In this document: positions 7,371 to 14,593 of the stretch, one piece after another
Position numbering within the stretch: position 1 is the stretch's first letter
Layout of the letters: every line of letters begins with the position of its first letter
Source of the DNA: JAUIAI01 sp049680625
Lineage (GTDB): Bacteria; Pseudomonadota; Gammaproteobacteria; Burkholderiales; Burkholderiaceae_E
NCBI GenBank assembly: GCA_049680625.1
Contig: JBAUID010000088.1
Span: 1 to 19,074 of the forward strand
Length of the DNA stretch: 19,074 nucleotides
Direction: 5' to 3'
The notes under the pieces: model-generated
What the model was told of the DNA's origin: nothing
What the model saw: the letters and a program-made list of their open reading frames with translations, nothing else
The model's database searches: none
Translations under genes and position numbers: made by a program

Positions 7371-8702
7371 ATGTTCTCGTTCCCGCCTGGTCACAATAAT
7401 GCTTGCCCACCCCGTTTCGGGCGACTACTGGCTTGCCTTAGCCTGTCTGCCCTGGTCGCCTGCGGTGGAAGTTCTGACGCTGGTGGTTCCGGCACGGCCG
7501 AAGAAGAAGTCCAGTGGGCAATCAACTATTTGAAGTCCGACTACTTGTGGACCGATCAGCTGCCAGATTCCATCGACCCCGCTGCTTACACCAGCGGCGA
7601 AACGGTGCTGGAAGGTCTGCGTGTTTCCCAGGACCGTTACAGCTCCATCACGACTACCGAGGCCTTTGATTCGTTTTTTATTGCCGGCCAGATAACTGGG
7701 TTTGGTTTTAACTTTCGGTATGAAAATGACAATATCCGAATCTACGGAGTTCAGCCCAACGCGCCCGCAGCTGCTGCCGGTTTGTTGCGGGGGGACTTGA
7801 TCACGGCTATTAACGACAAGCCAACCGCGCAGTGGATCAGCGAAGGCGCCATCGACGAAGCCCTCGGGCCTTCCGAACCCGGCATCGAACGCAGCTTTTC
7901 TATTACCAGGGGGCCAACTCAGTCAGGTCAGCCAACCGAGATCAGCCTCTCAATCACCAAGGCAACTTATTCGGTGTCTTACGTACCCGCCAGTGGCCTG
8001 TTCGAACTGGGTAGCCGGAAAGTCGGCTACCTGAATTTTTATTCTTTCGCCGACCCTGGGGTTGTCCCCTGGCGCACCGCACTTGATGACTTGTTGGCCC
8101 GGGGCGCACAAGACCTGATCGTTGACCTGCGATTTAACGGCGGTGGCCTGATCTCAACGGCGGCCCAGATTGGCTCGGCCCTTGGTACCCAGTCATTGGC
8201 TGGTCAGCCAATGACTTACCTGACGTACAACAGCCAGCGCAGCGGCTCAAACAATGCCTTCCGGTTTAGCGAAGATGCTCGGGCCGGACGATTTGCGAAT
8301 CTTGTCTGGCTCACGAGTGAGTCCACTTGTTCAGCATCCGAAGCGCTGATCCTGGGTATTGACCCCTACCGTCAGGCTACCCGGATTGGCGCGCCAACCT
8401 GCGGCAAACCGGTAGGCTTTACCCCGCAACGATTCAACGGCAAAGTATTTAGTATTGTGACCTTCCGGCTGGAGAATCCGTTGGGGGTCTCAGATTATTT
8501 TGACGGCCTTACCCCGGACTGCCTGGTAACCGATTCCGGCCTTGGAGTCCTGGGGCAAGCTGATGAACCGCTTACCGCGGCCGCGTTGCAATTTTTGCAA
8601 AGCGGCAGCTGCCCGCCAACATCAGCGGACTCGACTACTGTCAAGAGCACCAGACCCACACCAGCCGCCTACGGGTTCGAGTCACTGACCAACCTGCGCT
8701 AG
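7371..8702 (+). CDS. S41-family (C-terminal processing peptidase-like) lipoprotein
   Basis: A 443-residue serine peptidase predicted to be exported and lipid-anchored. The N-terminus has basic residues, a hydrophobic run (LLACLSLSALVA) and lipobox cysteine C31 followed by a Gly/Ser linker. A PDZ-like region spans about residues 100-190 (GFGFNFRYEN, APAAAAGLLRGDLI). The protease core follows, with S321 in TCSASE and K346 in TCGKP. Their 25-residue spacing equals the Ser-Lys dyad of E. coli Tsp. Cysteines C320 and C344 sit beside the two catalytic residues. The frame is open back to a TTG at 7185, but the ATG at 7371 gives the best lipoprotein signal peptide; no strong ribosome-binding site is visible. 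Its stop overlaps the stop of dnaQ on the other strand. It probably degrades or trims periplasmic proteins; the target is unknown. Confidence 0.9.
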   Translation: MFSFPPGHNNACPPRFGRLLACLSLSALVACGGSSDAGGSGTAEEEVQWAINYLKSDYLWTDQLPDSIDPAAYTSGETVLEGLRVSQDRYSSITTTEAFDSFFIAGQITGFGFNFRYENDNIRIYGVQPNAPAAAAGLLRGDLITAINDKPTAQWISEGAIDEALGPSEPGIERSFSITRGPTQSGQPTEISLSITKATYSVSYVPASGLFELGSRKVGYLNFYSFADPGVVPWRTALDDLLARGAQDLIVDLRFNGGGLISTAAQIGSALGTQSLAGQPMTYLTYNSQRSGSNNAFRFSEDARAGRFANLVWLTSESTCSASEALILGIDPYRQATRIGAPTCGKPVGFTPQRFNGKVFSIVTFRLENPLGVSDYFDGLTPDCLVTDSGLGVLGQADEPLTAAALQFLQSGSCPPTSADSTTVKSTRPTPAAYGFESLTNLR

Positions 8703-9397
8703 CCTGGACGCCACAGTGGTGGCGCATCACCGGCCATCGCATCAAGCAAGGCTTCGTGGGCTGACAAATCTTCAGCGCAAACCGCCACTACAGCAAGCCC
8801 GGTTGGAGGCCATTCACCGTCGCTGTCATCACGCTGGCGACGTTCTTGCTCACCAGCAGATATTGCCAGGCTGTCCTGGCCACGTGTCATGGCAAGATAA
8901 ACATCGGCCAGCAATTCGGCATCGAGTAAAGCCCCGTGTAACTTCCGATGGGCATTGGAGATGCCGTAACGGTCACACAAGGCATCCAGTGAATTGCGAC
9001 GCCCCGGATGTAATTCCCGCGCCATTGCCAGCGTATCGATAATCTGGCGTCCCCCGGTGTCGAAGTTCGTCTGCCCAAGCAGGGAGAATTCAGCATTCAG
9101 AAAACCAACATCAAACGGCGCATTGTGAATCAGGATCGCAGCGCCATCGCAAAATGCCAGGAAATCGTCTGATACATCGGCAAAGCGCGGCTTACCCTCA
9201 AGCATGTCGCGGGTTAATCCGTGCACCTGGATGGCGCCTTCATCGATGTCCCGTTCCGGATCAACGTAACGGTGCCAGGTACGGCCACTTAACCGACGGT
9301 TGGCAATTTCCACGCAGCCAATTTCAATAATACGGTGCCCGTCACTGCTTTCAAGGCCGGTGGTTTCGGTGTCCAGAACAATGTAGCGATCAGTCAT
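8699..9397 (-). CDS. dnaQ: DNA polymerase III epsilon subunit (3'-5' proofreading exonuclease)
   Basis: A 232-residue proofreading subunit of the replicative polymerase. The DEDDh nuclease site is complete: D9 and E11 (LDTETTG), D96 (HNAPFDVGF), H154 (KLHGALL) and D159. A beta-clamp contact of the QTSMAF type is present as QDSLAI at 174-179, followed by the C-terminal tail that binds the alpha subunit. The ATG has only a weak ribosome-binding site. The usual partner rnhA is present but 4.6 kb away, separated by the two efflux genes. The gene ends tail to tail with the S41 peptidase gene, sharing the four bases CTAG (8699-8702). Assignment is secure. Confidence 0.97.
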   Translation of the reverse strand: MTDRYIVLDTETTGLESSDGHRIIEIGCVEIANRRLSGRTWHRYVDPERDIDEGAIQVHGLTRDMLEGKPRFADVSDDFLAFCDGAAILIHNAPFDVGFLNAEFSLLGQTNFDTGGRQIIDTLAMARELHPGRRNSLDALCDRYGISNAHRKLHGALLDAELLADVYLAMTRGQDSLAISAGEQERRQRDDSDGEWPPTGLAVVAVCAEDLSAHEALLDAMAGDAPPLWRPG

Positions 9398-9478
9398 TAG
9401 CGGATTGTAACGTGGCTACCGCTGGGCCAGGCCAGGGCTACGGGCCGGCGCCACGGTTATCCCGCGGTTGGGCCAGAC

Positions 9479-12400
9479 TCAATCAGCCCCGGAAGTGCTC
9501 AATCCACTCGCCGGCCCGGGTTGGTCGACCGACGGATCGGGGACAGACGTATCCGGGCCTTTGATCAGATCGCGTCTGCGAGCCAGGACGTAGTAAACCG
9601 CCGGCACCACCAACAAAGTGACTATGGTTCCGATGGTCATTCCGCCGACAATCACACTGCCAATCTGTACCCGGCTCTCGGAGCCGGCGCCGCTGGCCAG
9701 GGCCAACGGCATTGCACCAATAACGGTCGCTGCACTCGTCATCAATATTGGTCGCAGGCGCAGGCTGCTGGCTTCAATGACCGCATCACGAATCGAGGCG
9801 CCGTCATCACGCAACTGATTGGCAAACTCAACAATAAGAATGCCGTGTTTGGTAATTAATCCAACTAAGGTAATCAACCCAATCTGACTGTAAATATTAA
9901 GCGTACCACCGCCGGTTTTCAGCAATAACAAACCGCCGAGAATGGCAGCAGGCACCGTTGTCAGAATGACCAGGGGATCAACAAAGCTTTCGAACTGCGC
10001 ACTAAGCACCAGGAAAATAAAACCTAATGCCATCCCGACCGCCAGCAACATAGCGTAAGAGTTCTCCGAAAATTCGCGTAGTGAGCCGTTGTAGTCAAAA
10101 CCGTAGCCGGCCGGCAGGAAACCCGGCATGACGCGCTGAACATATTCAAGCACTTCGCCCTGGGTGGAACCCGGGGTCAGATTGGCTGAAATAGTCACTG
10201 CCCTACGCTGGCCAAAGTGATTCAGCTCACGCGCCCCGATACCCTCTTCTACGGTCACGAGAGCGGACAACGGCACCATCGCACCAGATCGTCCTCGAAC
10301 AAATAAGGTGTCGATAATTTTTGGTGACTTGCGCGCGTCATCCTCCAACTGCAAAACAACGTTGTACTCTTCGTTGTTCTGTTTAAACGTGGTCACCGAC
10401 CGGCCACCCAGCATTGTTTCAAGCGTGCGACCAATTTCATTGACGGCCACCCCGGCATCGGCTGCCCGCTCGCGATCAACTTTTACCCGAATTTCAGGTT
10501 TGTTCAGTTTCAGATCAGAGTCAACCCGACTCATCAGGCCGCTGCGATTAAAGTCGGCAATAACCTTATCAACAACCCGTTGAATTTCTTCGTAACTGTC
10601 AGAGCTTTGAATAACCACGGTCACCGGGCGGTCACGACTAGACGCACCAAACGACTGCGGTTGATTCGGAAACGCGAACACCCCGGGAACCGAGCCCAAT
10701 TTGCCGGCGAACTCACCAATCACTTCTTTAACCGAACGCGTTCTGTCATTCCAGTCGTTCAGGCCAATAAATGCCAGGCCCTGGTTCGGTGTCGGGTTGC
10801 CGGCAATCATGAATATCCTAAAAACATCGGGCGTCTCCAGAGCGAGTTTCTCGATCGCCTGTCCACTTTCACTGGTATAGGCCAGAGACGAACCTTCCGG
10901 GGCGCCCATAAAAGTCATGAACACGCCACGATCTTCGATTGGCGCCAGTTCACTTTTGGTTGTCGTCCACGAGTAAACAGTACCCAGCAGCGAGGCCACC
11001 AGGGCAACCATCACCAGCCATCGAAGCTTAAGGATTGTGCCAAGAAAGCTGGTATACCAACGGGTCAGCGCACGCATAAAACGGTCGACCGACCGCAGGA
11101 ACCAGCGTGGTGGAGCGTCGTTGCGCAATAGCTTAGAACACATCATCGGCGACAACGTCAACGCTACGAAGCCAGACACAACAACCACACCAGCCAGCGT
11201 CAGTGCAAATTCGGTAAACAAGCGCCCTATTCGACCCGGCACAAACACCAGCGGAGCAAACACCGCGGCCAGGGTCAGCGTCATCGCGACAACAGCAAAG
11301 CCCACTTCATTAATTGCTTTGAACGCGGCCTGCAATGGCTTCATGCCCCGCTCAATATGGCGATAACTGTTTTCCATCACCACAATGGCATCGTCAACAA
11401 CAAGACCAATGGCAACCACCATGGACAACAAGGTTAAGGTGTTGATTGAAAAACCCGCCAGGCTCATGATCGTGAACGCGGACACCAGACTGATTGGAAT
11501 AGTCACCAGCGGAATGAGCGATGCCCGCGCCCGACCAAGAAAGAGAAAAATAATTACCGCAACAAAAATAATCGCTTCCAGGATTGTTAGCATTACGGCG
11601 TTGATCGACCGGTCAATAAATACCGATGAGTCATAAGCAATTGTTACTTTGACACCTTCCGGCAACTCTCGCTCGATCCGCGGCAATTGTTCTCTGAGTG
11701 CTTCGGACAAAACCAACGGGTTCGCGGTCGCCTGTTTGATCATGCCCATGGCAACTGCACTGTTCCCGTTAAACCGAACTACGCTTTGTTCGCTCTCCGG
11801 CGCAATGCCCACTCGGGCCACATCGCGAATTCGAACCGGGTAGCCGTCGACTACACGCACAACCACTTGCTCAAATTCCTGGGGTGAATTCAGGTCGGTT
11901 CGCGATATCACGTTAAATTCACGGGTCTGACTTTCGATTCGACCACTGGGCAGTTCAACATTTTGCTGACGCAATGCGCTTTCTATATCGGGTGGGGTCA
12001 AGCCAAAGGCGGCCAGGCGGTTTGGGTCTAGCCAGATCCGCATCGAATACTTGCGGTCACCAAATATTCGAACATCGGCGACCCCGGGCAGGGTTTGCAG
12101 CTTGGGTTTAACCAGACGGTTGGCAATGTCGGAGACTTCAAGCGCCGATCGGGTGGCTGACGAAAATGCCAGCCAGATCACCGGGCGGGCATCGGCTTCT
12201 ACCCGCGATACAACCGGCTCGTCTACGGTATCGGGCAACTTCCCCCGTACTCGCGAAACCCGGTCGCGAACGTCAGCGGCTGCGCTGTCCGGGTCACGAC
12301 TCAGGCCAAAACGAACCGACACCTGCGAACGTCCGGCACGGGAAATTGAGCTGACAATTTCGACGCCTTCAATTCCGGCTACCGAATCTTCAATGGGTTT

Positions 12401-12592
12401 GCTGACTTGCGACTCAATAATTTCTGCAGCCGCGCCCGTGTAATTGGTGGTCACGGTGACAACAGGTTCGTCGATATTGGGATACTCGCGAACTTGAATC
12501 TGCTTCATGCTGAGAATCCCAATTAGCACCAGAAGCAGAGACAACACGGTTGAAAAAACCGGCCGGGTGATGCAAAAATTAGAGATCTTCAT
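9479..12592 (-). CDS. RND-family multidrug efflux inner-membrane pump (AcrB/MexB-like)
   Basis: A 1037-residue proton-driven transporter of the hydrophobe/amphiphile efflux class, full length for the family. It has the duplicated plan: an N-terminal membrane helix, a large periplasmic porter domain (about 35-330), a helix bundle (about 335-545), a second porter domain (about 550-840) and a last bundle (about 845-1005). The proton-relay residues are present: the Asp pair D400-D401 in GLVVDDAIVVMEN and the lysine K915 in GLITKHGILIVEF. The last 30 residues are Pro/Ser/Gly-rich and probably a disordered cytoplasmic tail. The ATG lies three bases after the adaptor gene stop, with no strong ribosome-binding site of its own, so translational coupling is likely. 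No outer-membrane channel gene is nearby; a TolC-like protein from elsewhere must complete the tripartite pump. The substrate cannot be inferred. Confidence 0.97.
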   Translation of the reverse strand: MKISNFCITRPVFSTVLSLLLVLIGILSMKQIQVREYPNIDEPVVTVTTNYTGAAAEIIESQVSKPIEDSVAGIEGVEIVSSISRAGRSQVSVRFGLSRDPDSAAADVRDRVSRVRGKLPDTVDEPVVSRVEADARPVIWLAFSSATRSALEVSDIANRLVKPKLQTLPGVADVRIFGDRKYSMRIWLDPNRLAAFGLTPPDIESALRQQNVELPSGRIESQTREFNVISRTDLNSPQEFEQVVVRVVDGYPVRIRDVARVGIAPESEQSVVRFNGNSAVAMGMIKQATANPLVLSEALREQLPRIERELPEGVKVTIAYDSSVFIDRSINAVMLTILEAIIFVAVIIFLFLGRARASLIPLVTIPISLVSAFTIMSLAGFSINTLTLLSMVVAIGLVVDDAIVVMENSYRHIERGMKPLQAAFKAINEVGFAVVAMTLTLAAVFAPLVFVPGRIGRLFTEFALTLAGVVVVSGFVALTLSPMMCSKLLRNDAPPRWFLRSVDRFMRALTRWYTSFLGTILKLRWLVMVALVASLLGTVYSWTTTKSELAPIEDRGVFMTFMGAPEGSSLAYTSESGQAIEKLALETPDVFRIFMIAGNPTPNQGLAFIGLNDWNDRTRSVKEVIGEFAGKLGSVPGVFAFPNQPQSFGASSRDRPVTVVIQSSDSYEEIQRVVDKVIADFNRSGLMSRVDSDLKLNKPEIRVKVDRERAADAGVAVNEIGRTLETMLGGRSVTTFKQNNEEYNVVLQLEDDARKSPKIIDTLFVRGRSGAMVPLSALVTVEEGIGARELNHFGQRRAVTISANLTPGSTQGEVLEYVQRVMPGFLPAGYGFDYNGSLREFSENSYAMLLAVGMALGFIFLVLSAQFESFVDPLVILTTVPAAILGGLLLLKTGGGTLNIYSQIGLITLVGLITKHGILIVEFANQLRDDGASIRDAVIEASSLRLRPILMTSAATVIGAMPLALASGAGSESRVQIGSVIVGGMTIGTIVTLLVVPAVYYVLARRRDLIKGPDTSVPDPSVDQPGPASGLSTSGAD

Positions 12593-12595
12593 TAT

Positions 12596-13843
12596 CTAGT
12601 CCGACAAAATTCGAACATCTGCTTGCGGGCCTCGCAGCTTAATTTGCCCGGCCGAAACAATTTGCTCACCCTGGTTAAGGCCGCTAAGCACTTCCACCAT
12701 GCCATCCTGGCGCACCCCGGTTGTTATCAGCACCCGCGCCGCCTGGCCATCGCGAACCCGGTAAACGTACTTGCCGTCCGCTTCAGGAATCACGCCGGCC
12801 TCAGGAATCAACAACGCATTGTCTCGACTGGCCATGACCAGCGCCGCACGGGCGAACATGCCCGGCCTTAACAATCCGTCTTCATTGTTCAACCGCCCAC
12901 GGACCACAATGGAGCGACCGGCCTGATCAATTTCTGAATCAATGGTCTGCACCCGGGCAGTGAATTTCTTACCAGGATAAGCATCAATTGATATCCGAAT
13001 AACCTGCCCTGTCTTGACCTGGGCGAGTAGGCGCTCGGGAACACGGATATCAATCTTCAAGGTCGACAAATCGTCGAGTCGTACCAGATCTGTACCCGAC
13101 TTGATGTAGTCGCCAACACTTACCGGTACCAGGCCAACCCGGCCATCAAAAGGTGCACTGATTTCGGTGCGCGACTGACGGGCTTTAACCACCTGCATGC
13201 GGGCCCGCAACACGGCCACGTTCGATTGGGCCTCATCACGCGAACGGCGGCTGACAAAATTCTGGCTGGCCAGATTTTTGGTGCGACGTAAGTTACTGAG
13301 AGCCAGGGACAGTTCAGCCTGTGCCTGGGCAACCTCGGCATCAACCAGTACCGAATCGAGTTTAAACAGTGGTTCACCCAATTTGACAGCTGAACCATCG
13401 GATACATGGATTTGTGCAATGCGGCCGTCGATCTCAGGTTTGATCAGTACCGATTGGGCGGCGAGCAATGATCCAACCGCTTCAACCCGCTCTTCGACTG
13501 TACCGGCAACAACCGTCGCCACTTTGACCCCGACCGGCCCTCCACCAGGCCTGCCGCCCCCAGGTTTACCACCCCCGGATTTGCCCGTACCCGGTTTAAC
13601 CTGGCCGGGTTTTCCGGAGCCCGGTTTTTCGGCGCTGGCACCAGCGGCCGGTTTACCCGCTCCGCCAGGCTCTGGGCCAGCGCCTTTTTGGCGCGCCGTA
13701 CCGGTTGACGAAGCCATCTGGTCAGGACCCGCCACCTGCGAAAACCGCGCTAACGGGTCAGACCCACGCTGCCAGTGATAGCCAAACCAGGCAATTCCCG
13801 CCAGGGCGATTGCGGCGATAAAGTAGTGCAGACCTTTTTTCAA
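12596..13843 (-). CDS. RND efflux periplasmic adaptor (membrane fusion protein, HlyD/AcrA family)
   Basis: A 415-residue adaptor linking the RND pump to an outer-membrane channel. Residues 4-21 form a single hydrophobic signal anchor, with no lipobox. Residues about 53-105 are an unusual Gly/Lys/Pro-rich linker. Then come the first lipoyl half (about 131-163), a short alpha-helical hairpin (about 166-225), the second lipoyl half (SAPFDGRVG), the beta-barrel (about 255-330) and the membrane-proximal domain. The start is TTG: an in-frame TAA lies upstream, no ATG is available, and the TTG opens directly into a typical MKKG-type signal. GGGAAG lies nine bases before it. It is the first gene of the efflux pair and follows rnhA after 208 bases that hold no gene and no clear promoter. 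Confidence 0.93.
   Translation of the reverse strand: MKKGLHYFIAAIALAGIAWFGYHWQRGSDPLARFSQVAGPDQMASSTGTARQKGAGPEPGGAGKPAAGASAEKPGSGKPGQVKPGTGKSGGGKPGGGRPGGGPVGVKVATVVAGTVEERVEAVGSLLAAQSVLIKPEIDGRIAQIHVSDGSAVKLGEPLFKLDSVLVDAEVAQAQAELSLALSNLRRTKNLASQNFVSRRSRDEAQSNVAVLRARMQVVKARQSRTEISAPFDGRVGLVPVSVGDYIKSGTDLVRLDDLSTLKIDIRVPERLLAQVKTGQVIRISIDAYPGKKFTARVQTIDSEIDQAGRSIVVRGRLNNEDGLLRPGMFARAALVMASRDNALLIPEAGVIPEADGKYVYRVRDGQAARVLITTGVRQDGMVEVLSGLNQGEQIVSAGQIKLRGPQADVRILSD
13535..13681 (-). repeat. Degenerate Lys-Pro-Gly coding repeat in the efflux adaptor
   Basis: This stretch encodes about residues 55-103 of the adaptor. The tripeptide Lys/Arg-Pro-Gly recurs as KPG at about 73, 78, 83 and 93 and RPG at 98, separated by Gly, Ser and Thr. 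On the plus strand it reads as repeated imperfect CCCGGTTT-like units. The product would be a flexible, positively charged tether in the periplasm between the membrane anchor and the folded adaptor. Confidence 0.8.
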
Positions 13844-13847
13844 TGGA

Positions 13848-13874
13848 CGTTGCTTCCCACTAGTCGTTGCTTCC
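13848..13874 (-). repeat. 10-base direct repeat covering the ribosome-binding site of the efflux adaptor
   Basis: On the minus strand GGAAGCAACG occurs twice with a 17-base period (plus-strand 13848-13857 and 13865-13874). The copy nearer the gene contains the Shine-Dalgarno-like GGAAG in front of the TTG start. The copies are exact over ten bases and differ on both sides. They could be a duplicated regulator or RNA target, or a chance duplication. Confidence 0.6.
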
Positions 13875-14051
13875 GATTAAGCCAGAACAGACTCGATAGT
13901 CAGGGTAGCGCTAAAGATCAGCTTCCCATGCGATTTCTGTCACGCGCGATTGTAATCCCACCACCGTGCGCCAGTGGTGTTACTTTTCAGCGTTGCAGTT
14001 GAATCCATACCGGGCCAAATCCCACCCGTCGGGTTGATACCTGCCCGCCTG

Positions 14052-14483
14052 CTATTGGCCGGCTAGTTCAACCCCGGCATTGGCCAGCTCGTCAGCCCGC
14101 TCGTTGCCCGGATGCCCGGCATGGCCTTTGACCCAGTGCCACTGCACATTATGGCGCTCAGACTGGGCCAGTAATTCGCGCCACAAGTCGGCATTCTTTA
14201 CCGGTTTATTGGCCGATGTTTTCCAGCCCCGCTTCTGCCAGCCGGTAATCCACTCGGTAATTCCTTTTTGCACGTACTGTGAATCGGTATAAACCGCCAG
14301 ATCGGTGCGGTCATTGATCGACTCCAGGGCGCGAATGACAGCCAGCAGTTCCATGCGGTTATTGGTTGTATTCGGCTCGCCGCCAAACAACTCTTTGGCA
14401 GCGTCCGCACAGATAATCAGTGCCCCCCAGCCGCCCGGCCCCGGGTTTCCCTTACAGGCGCCATCGGTATATATCGTTTTCAT
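14052..14483 (-). CDS. rnhA: Ribonuclease HI
   Basis: A 143-residue enzyme that cuts the RNA strand of RNA-DNA hybrids in replication and repair. The four catalytic carboxylates are D7 (YTDGACKGNPG), E45 (NNRMELLAV), D67 (YTDSQYV) and D131 (ERADELAN), each exactly three positions before the E. coli residues, and the assisting histidine is H121 (KGHAGHPGNERA). The frame is open further upstream to 14555, but the ATG at 14483 puts the protein start three residues closer to the active site than in E. coli and gives normal length; GGGA lies just ahead. It belongs to the conserved methyltransferase-rnhA-dnaQ neighbourhood, here interrupted on both sides. It is divergent from the cyclopropane synthase gene across a 110-base region. 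Confidence 0.97.
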   Translation of the reverse strand: MKTIYTDGACKGNPGPGGWGALIICADAAKELFGGEPNTTNNRMELLAVIRALESINDRTDLAVYTDSQYVQKGITEWITGWQKRGWKTSANKPVKNADLWRELLAQSERHNVQWHWVKGHAGHPGNERADELANAGVELAGQ

Positions 14484-14581
14484 TTTCCCATTGTGCAACA
14501 AAGACCAATTTCTACCTATTGGCTTACAACTTGGGTTGCCAATTTGAAACGACAAACTTAAGCTGGAGGCGTGGACAAAAC

Positions 14582-14586
14582 GGGAG
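14582..14586 (+). promoter_or_regulatory. Shine-Dalgarno site that fixes the TTG start of the cfa-like gene
   Basis: GGGAG lies seven bases before TTG at 14594. No in-frame ATG or GTG is suitably placed, and homologous proteins begin near this point, so this site decides the start. Confidence 0.65.
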
Positions 14587-14593
14587 AACCGAA

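Noticed and set aside
10580..11131. 183-residue plus-strand open frame opposite the RND pump gene
   Set aside because: Antisense to a full-length conserved transporter, no recognisable motif, and no ribosome-binding site of note.
13197..13778. 193-residue plus-strand open frame with Pro-rich repeats opposite the efflux adaptor
   Set aside because: The repeats are the complement of the Lys-Pro-Gly coding repeat on the minus strand; nothing else supports a gene.
13959..13979. Inverted repeat CACCAC / GTGGTG as a terminator after rnhA
   Set aside because: Six pairs with a nine-base loop, and no T-run on the minus strand in the direction rnhA is transcribed.
14484..14555. N-terminal extension of RNase HI by 24 residues
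   Set aside because: Known RNase HI proteins begin a few residues before the first catalytic Asp; the ATG at 14483 fits.
14420..14593. N-terminal extension of the cyclopropane synthase overlapping rnhA
   Set aside because: The added residues are antisense to rnhA and not protein-like; GGGAG plus TTG at 14594 explains the start.
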